DNA of 12,824 bases from Opitutia bacterium (lineage in GTDB: Bacteria > Verrucomicrobiota > Verrucomicrobiia > Opitutales > Coraliomargaritaceae), in the NCBI GenBank assembly GCA_018663485.1, contig JABJQI010000101.1:1-12824 (forward strand). The letters are read 5' to 3'. The position numbers were made by a program, and so were the translations under genes. Below, in pieces: positions 8,797 to 12,824 of this stretch. Within the stretch, counting starts at the first letter, position 1. Each line of letters opens with the position of its first letter. The notes beneath the pieces were generated by a model that saw only the letters and a list, made by a program, of their open reading frames with translations, searched no databases and had not been told where the DNA came from.

Positions 8797-8878
8797 GTTG
8801 AATGCAATAGCCTGTATTCTGTGAAGCAGGACCGCCACGCTGCAAAACAATTTATTTATAAACGAGTTTACTTAAGTC

Positions 8879-8903
8879 GCGTCTCGCATAATTTGCGAGA
8901 CGC
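8879..8903. promoter_or_regulatory. perfect 10-bp inverted repeat between divergent mutL and DUF255 genes
   Basis: GCGTCTCGCA (8879-8888) and TGCGAGACGC (8894-8903) are exact inverted repeats around TAATT. The element lies 82 bases upstream of the mutL ATG and 54 bases upstream of the DUF255 ATG. There is no T tract on either side, which argues against a terminator. The place suggests an operator shared by the two divergent promoters, or a structured leader. It does not resemble the REP-like elements at 3336-3366 and 3565-3592. Confidence 0.5.
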
Positions 8904-8944
8904 AATCCAATACGTGGGTGACCCGCTCAATTTTTTAAACAATT

Positions 8945-8950
8945 TATAAT
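8945..8950 (+). promoter_or_regulatory. consensus -10 box just before the DUF255 start codon
   Basis: TATAAT, an exact sigma-70 -10 consensus, ends 7 bases before the ATG at 8958, and the DNA before it is A+T-rich (TTTTTTAAAC). No good -35 box is found 15-19 bases upstream. If used, transcription would start at or next to the A of the ATG and give a leaderless message, in keeping with the missing Shine-Dalgarno sequence. Evidence is positional only. Confidence 0.4.
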
Positions 8951-8957
8951 AAGCCAG

Positions 8958-10979
8958 ATGCAAAACCGTCTCTCTAAGGAGAATAGTCTCTATCTCAAGC
9001 AACATGCCGAAAATCCAGTCGATTGGTATCCCTGGGGCGAAGAGGCCTTCGCCGCCGCGGAAGCGTCGGGCAAGCCGTTGTTGGTCTCGATCGGCTACTC
9101 TGCCTGCCACTGGTGCCATGTGATGGCACATGAAAGTTTCGAGAGTGACTATATCGCGAAGTTGATGAATCAGCACTTCATTTGCGTTAAAGTAGACCGC
9201 GAGGAGCGCCCCGACGTCGATCAAGTTTACATGGAAGCGGTGCAGATGATACAGCAATCCGGCGGCTGGCCCTTAAATGTTTTTTGCCTGCCGGATGGTC
9301 GCCCGTTTTTTGGTGGCACGTATTTCCCACCCGAAGATCGCGGGCAGGGCTTGATTCCATGGCCGCAGGTGTTGATGCGTATCTCTGATCACTACAAGCG
9401 CTCCCGAGCCGAGCTAGAAGAGAATGCGGATGCGATTCAAAAAAATATTATGGCTTCGACCTTGGCGGCCAGCACTGGCGGCGCACAGGGCTCGTGGGAT
9501 AATGCATTCTTGATTGAGGCAGCCAATGGGATCTGCGGCACGCACGACGATCAATATGGCGGGTTCGGTGGCGCACCTAAATTCCCACCTTCGATGACTT
9601 TAAATTTCCTACGCGCGCTCCGCCGTAGCGCGGCAGTCGCTGCAGAGCCCGAGCTCGGCGAACGTATCGATTCGGTCTGTCACACGACGCTGCGTGCGAT
9701 GGCGCATGGTGGATTATTTGATCAGTTCGGTGGCGGATTTGCTCGTTATAGCGTCGATCCGCATTGGTTGATTCCGCATTTCGAGAAGATGCTTTATGAT
9801 AATGCATTGCTGATCGATGCCTACACCCGCGGCTGGTTGGATAATCAAGATCCGCTTTACGCTGCAGTCGTCGAAGAGACGATTGGCTGGTTGGAGCGCG
9901 AGATGAGTGCGGATGCCGGGGGCTTCTATGCCGCGCTCGATGCCGATAGCGAAGGCGAAGAAGGGCGCTATTATGTGTGGACACCCGAACAAATCGATTC
10001 GGTGCTAGGGCCGACTGAAGAGGCTCGCGAAATCCGTTTGGCTTATAACATCACCGCCGAGGGTAACTTTGAGCATGGCAGTTCGAACCCCGCGTTAGTG
10101 GATGCTGATATCGGTGTGCGTGACAAACTCGCAGCTGCTCGTACGAAATTGTTGGCGTATCGCGAAGCCAATCGTGTGCGCCCCGGCAAAGATACCAAGA
10201 TCAACACCGCGTGGAATTGTATGTTGATCCGTTCGATGGCAGATGCCGGATTTTATTTCAAACGTCCGGAGTGGCTGCAGCGTGCGCGCAAAGCTGCTGA
10301 TTTTATTTGGGACGAACTCACCGAACAGCAAGACGGCGCCCTGCGCTTGAAGGCTGTTTATTACCAAGGTTCTGGTGCACAGGTCGATGGCTTTTTACAT
10401 GATTATGCGCTCGCGGCAGAGGCCTTCTTGGCGATTGCGTCGAAGGTTGATATTCTAGAAGCGGGAGCATCTGCTAGGTATCAGGCGCGTGCACAAGCCT
10501 GTATCGATAGTGCGCTGCGCTATTTTGAGGACCCGCATGCGATCGGTTGTTTTTTTACTGCGGAAGACACCGAGACACCAGTTGCGCGTCGCAAGGAGTG
10601 GTTCGATAATGCCACCCCTTCGGGTAACGCTGCCTTGTTGCACGCGCTATCTGGGCTCTACGCACTCACAGGGGAAGGCCGTTACGACAGCGCACTGCGC
10701 GCTACGCTGCCTGCCTTTGCTGATTATGCACAGAAAGTCGCCGCCGGCGTCGCTCATGCACTGGAAGCGGTGACTACGCACGCCATCGGCATCGCCGTCA
10801 TTAAAGTGCGTGCAGGTGTCTCGCTTGAAGACTTGCAAGTCGCACTCGCAGCCGCGCCCTGGCGCCGAGTTTTCATTCAGACCACGACTGACGAGCAATC
10901 CGCGGACTATCAGGTCTGTATCGGCACGCAATGCCTGCCGCCCACCAACGAGCTGTCAGAAGTGGTGGAGGTGTTGTAG
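8958..10979 (+). CDS. thioredoxin-domain / DUF255 protein (YyaL / SPATA20 family)
   Basis: A 673-residue protein of the conserved family that includes B. subtilis YyaL and animal SPATA20. Residues 1-160 form a thioredoxin-like domain, with NRLSKENSLYLKQHAENPVD near the start, the redox-type motif SACHWCHVM (C50-H51-W52-C53) and SGGWPLNVF plus FFGGTYFP (101-124). The rest is an (alpha/alpha)6-barrel domain related to glycoside-processing epimerases, with GGFGGAPKFP, HWLIPHFEKMLYDNALL and GRYYVWTPEQI. Length is normal for the family, and no key residue appears lost. Its exact reaction is not established. No signal peptide is present, so it should be cytoplasmic. The ATG at 8958 starts exactly at the conserved N-terminus, with a TATAAT box just before it. 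Confidence 0.95.
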   Translation: MQNRLSKENSLYLKQHAENPVDWYPWGEEAFAAAEASGKPLLVSIGYSACHWCHVMAHESFESDYIAKLMNQHFICVKVDREERPDVDQVYMEAVQMIQQSGGWPLNVFCLPDGRPFFGGTYFPPEDRGQGLIPWPQVLMRISDHYKRSRAELEENADAIQKNIMASTLAASTGGAQGSWDNAFLIEAANGICGTHDDQYGGFGGAPKFPPSMTLNFLRALRRSAAVAAEPELGERIDSVCHTTLRAMAHGGLFDQFGGGFARYSVDPHWLIPHFEKMLYDNALLIDAYTRGWLDNQDPLYAAVVEETIGWLEREMSADAGGFYAALDADSEGEEGRYYVWTPEQIDSVLGPTEEAREIRLAYNITAEGNFEHGSSNPALVDADIGVRDKLAAARTKLLAYREANRVRPGKDTKINTAWNCMLIRSMADAGFYFKRPEWLQRARKAADFIWDELTEQQDGALRLKAVYYQGSGAQVDGFLHDYALAAEAFLAIASKVDILEAGASARYQARAQACIDSALRYFEDPHAIGCFFTAEDTETPVARRKEWFDNATPSGNAALLHALSGLYALTGEGRYDSALRATLPAFADYAQKVAAGVAHALEAVTTHAIGIAVIKVRAGVSLEDLQVALAAAPWRRVFIQTTTDEQSADYQVCIGTQCLPPTNELSEVVEVL

Positions 10980-10991
10980 GGCTAGGGGTAA

Positions 10992-11018
10992 CTCCCTCCT
11001 TCGTCTGGCGAGGGGGAG
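10992..11018. terminator. hairpin in the convergent space after the DUF255 gene
   Basis: CTCCCTC (10992-10998) pairs with GAGGGAG-like bases (11012-11018), giving 7 pairs with one G-T wobble and a 13-base loop. It starts 13 bases after the DUF255 stop and 56 bases before the end of the C39 gene. No T tract follows, so intrinsic termination would be inefficient. It could serve both convergent transcripts or be a dispersed extragenic element. It does not share the stem sequence of the other palindromes in this window. Confidence 0.4.
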
Positions 11019-11074
11019 ATGCCGTCGTTGTGGTGTCTTCGCATCGAATTTCTTTACTGCACCATTGTTCTCGA

Positions 11075-12148
11075 CTAATTTGTCTCGGTCGAATGGCTGC
11101 TGTGTAGCTCGATCATCGGTAATTCCCACAGGGGTTCGGTTTGATCGGTCATGGCAAAGATAGTGGCCCATTCACGCGTGAGACTGCCGAGTGTTTTGAG
11201 GGCTGCGTCGCTCCAGCCCTGCTCAGTGATTTCGCGCACTAAGTAGCTGGCGCCCCCTTGCGGAGGCCGTGTGACAAAATAGTATTTTGTGGTTTTCCCA
11301 TTGGGGCTGGCGGGGATGAGCACGGCAGGGTTACGCCGAAAGGCCAGCTCAAGTATCTTACGGCCATCGCGGCGCGCAGTATCGACCGCAAAGTGTTTGT
11401 CATTGCGTGCGTCACGGCGACTGCACCAGACGAGCTCGAAGGATTGCTCGGACCGTTGCAGCTGCTTGGCTAAGGTGAGAAAGTTGCCGTCGAAGCGTGG
11501 CACACGTTGTTGGATCTGAGTAACAAAGGCGGCTGATGCGGTGGCGGCGATACGTGGCGGATCGAAGACCACGATGCCATAGCCATGCACGGCGACAACG
11601 TTGTAGTCTTTGTTGAATTCATTGCCCCATGGGTTGTGAAAGCTCATCTCTTGGCGTCGATCATTGTAGCCGACGATAATACAGCCATGGCCCATGCTGC
11701 CGAATACACCCGGGCGAAAGGAAATATAGATGGGGCCGGTCTTGACTAAAGCGCGTCGTATGGCGGGTAAGATCTTGGTATTGAATTCTGCTTCGCCCTC
11801 CCACAGCAGAGTGCGTCCGTCAAAGCCGAGCTTGCCCATGGCTAGGGACATATCGCTGGGATAAGTGCCTTCGTTTGAGATGGATGCGTTGGAGGAGAGC
11901 TGTGCGATTTGATCCTGGTCAGTTTTGATGCCGTGGAAGCCAGCAATCATTGCAGCCGAGGCAGGCACGCAGAAATTCCCTTTTTGCGTGACCATCGGCA
12001 CCCGTTTACATTCAAAATTAGTTGGCAGCGGCGGTATGGCCATTGCCGGTGCTTCGCCTGCAGAGAGGATCGAACTGAGCGCAACGATTAGACCGAGTCC
12101 GACGACGTGGATCGGTCGGCATCGCATTCCGAATCCGGTAGTGCTCAT
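11075..12148 (-). CDS. exported C39-like cysteine peptidase family protein
   Basis: A 357-residue protein with an N-terminal signal peptide and a papain-like C39-type domain. The basic start MSTTGFGMRCRPIH is followed by VVGLGLIVALSSILSA and a probable cleavage site after AMA (35-37). The domain has Gln55 in VTQKGNFC for the oxyanion hole, Cys60 in NFCVPASAAMIAGF, His154 in MGHGCIIVGY and Asn172 in FHNPWG. C39 domains usually have Asp in the last place, so the triad would be Cys-His-Asn as in papain. Residues about 205-357 form a second region I do not recognise. I chose the ATG at 12148, 7 bases after the TPR gene stop; the ATG at 12127 is an alternative. The open frame reaches 12346, but that part overlaps the TPR gene and lacks a signal peptide. 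It is probably periplasmic or secreted, possibly a bacteriocin-type or proprotein-processing peptidase. The target is unknown. Confidence 0.76.
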   Translation of the reverse strand: MSTTGFGMRCRPIHVVGLGLIVALSSILSAGEAPAMAIPPLPTNFECKRVPMVTQKGNFCVPASAAMIAGFHGIKTDQDQIAQLSSNASISNEGTYPSDMSLAMGKLGFDGRTLLWEGEAEFNTKILPAIRRALVKTGPIYISFRPGVFGSMGHGCIIVGYNDRRQEMSFHNPWGNEFNKDYNVVAVHGYGIVVFDPPRIAATASAAFVTQIQQRVPRFDGNFLTLAKQLQRSEQSFELVWCSRRDARNDKHFAVDTARRDGRKILELAFRRNPAVLIPASPNGKTTKYYFVTRPPQGGASYLVREITEQGWSDAALKTLGSLTREWATIFAMTDQTEPLWELPMIELHSSHSTETN

Positions 12149-12155
12149 TCCAATG

Positions 12156-12824
12156 CTAGCGGATGGCCGAAGCGACGTTGTTTTGTAAATTGAGCGCGCG
12201 GGCGAGGGTATACTCAAATACCTGGGAATTGCCATTTTGACTGACCCATTGAAGATGCTGATCGGCAGCATCGGTTTCGCCGAGCAGGCGCAAGTAAAGC
12301 CCAATGTAAGTGTGTGCTTCGGTTTCTTCGGCGGGATTGGTGACAAAACTGATGAGATCGGCTTCGCCTATTTTCTCGCTTAAATAATCAATCACTGGCG
12401 CGGGCCATTGATTGACCGGCTTATTTCTGTTGGCGTAAGCGAGTGTGCGCAGAGCGTTCTGGGCATCGCCTGATTCATGGTATGAGAAGTAGGCAATTAG
12501 CAGCGGATATGCGGATGTTTCACCTTTGCGGGTATACATAAGCGAAGCCTTTTTTGCGGACTCAGCTGCGTCGACAAATTCGCCACGGCACATTTGTGTC
12601 CATGCCAATGATTCGTAAAAAAATCCATTTACTGGCTGATCGACAGTAGCCATTTTAAATGAGGTGAGTGCGGTGTCGAAGTCCTCTAAGTTAAAGGCGG
12701 CGAGACCGCGGCCATTCCACGCGAACGCATGTTGTGGATAGTGCTGCACGATCACGTCGTAAGAGGCGAAGGCTTCTTGGTGGCGCTCTTGCTCGGCATA
12801 GATCATGGCTTGCCCGAGTCGTGC
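12156..12824 (-). CDS. TPR-repeat protein, 5' end beyond the window
   Basis: The frame is open to the right window edge, and the residues before the first Met at 12806 (ARLGQA) fit a TPR helix, so the gene starts outside. The 222 visible residues form about five helical-pair repeats. Examples are the ARLGQAMIYAEQERHQEA unit ending in HYP, AWNGRGLAAFNLEDFDTAL, FYESLAWTQMCRGEFVDAA, LLIAYFSYHESGDAQNALR and TYIGLYLRLLGETDAADQH. The N-terminus is missing, so a signal peptide cannot be judged. TPR proteins are protein-binding scaffolds. The C39-like gene follows after 7 bases, and the two are likely translated from one message, so the TPR protein may recruit substrates or regulate the peptidase; that is inference from position. 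Confidence 0.87.
   Translation of the reverse strand, partial: ARLGQAMIYAEQERHQEAFASYDVIVQHYPQHAFAWNGRGLAAFNLEDFDTALTSFKMATVDQPVNGFFYESLAWTQMCRGEFVDAAESAKKASLMYTRKGETSAYPLLIAYFSYHESGDAQNALRTLAYANRNKPVNQWPAPVIDYLSEKIGEADLISFVTNPAEETEAHTYIGLYLRLLGETDAADQHLQWVSQNGNSQVFEYTLARALNLQNNVASAIR

Noticed and set aside
8797..8850. 18-codon upstream extension of mutL from a TTG
   Set aside because: The family begins at the MSSIHILSD-type sequence; the extension is not conserved in type and the ATG at 8796 is a better start.
9577..9984. Open minus-strand frame of 135 codons inside the DUF255 gene
   Set aside because: It is antisense to a strongly conserved protein, rich in Arg, His and Ser as expected for a shadow frame, and has no family motif.
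12149..12346. 66-codon upstream extension of the C39-like gene
   Set aside because: It overlaps the coding sequence of the TPR gene in another frame and would bury the clear signal peptide.

Overview
The window looks like a chromosomal segment of a free-living Gram-negative bacterium of moderate G+C content. My best guess is a marine member of the Verrucomicrobiota (class Opitutae, Coraliomargarita/Lentimonas-like). That rests on the gene mix, on intergenic palindromes of REP type, and on the near absence of Shine-Dalgarno sequences before the genes. It is an inference, not a database match. No phage, insertion sequence, CRISPR array, rRNA or tRNA was recognised, and most of the window is housekeeping DNA.

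Layout, left to right. (1) The 3' part of an AI-2E-family membrane transporter (1-1050, +). (2) A 775-base stretch without a convincing gene (1051-1825), which may hold a decayed membrane-protein gene and ends in a palindrome. (3) A nitronate monooxygenase-like flavoprotein with a cysteine-rich tail (1826-3271, +), closed by a clear intrinsic terminator. (4) A convergent intergenic region with two related palindromes in opposite orientation. (5) Nucleoside salvage genes arranged divergently: deoC (3609-4307, -) and a trimeric-type purine nucleoside phosphorylase (4666-5463, +). (6) A leftward pair: mutL (6934-8796), then an amidase-fold protein (5628-6926) starting 7 bases after the mutL stop. 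(7) Divergent from mutL, a thioredoxin-domain/DUF255 protein (8958-10979, +). (8) A leftward pair at the right edge: a TPR protein cut by the window end (12156-12824), then an exported C39-like cysteine peptidase (11075-12148), also with a 7-base gap.

Functional links. DeoC and the phosphorylase both act in nucleoside breakdown: phosphorolysis releases (deoxy)ribose-1-phosphate, and DeoC cleaves deoxyribose-5-phosphate to acetaldehyde and glyceraldehyde-3-phosphate. The mutL/amidase and TPR/C39 pairs are probably each co-transcribed.

Most worth a second look. The amidase-fold protein has lost all three residues of the Ser-cisSer-Lys triad while keeping an intact frame and fold-defining motifs, so it is probably a pseudoenzyme. 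MutL has lost most of the DQHA(X)2E(X)4E endonuclease motif. The two intergenic palindromes show compensatory base-pair changes, which supports a structured repeat family. I found no clearly new multi-gene system.
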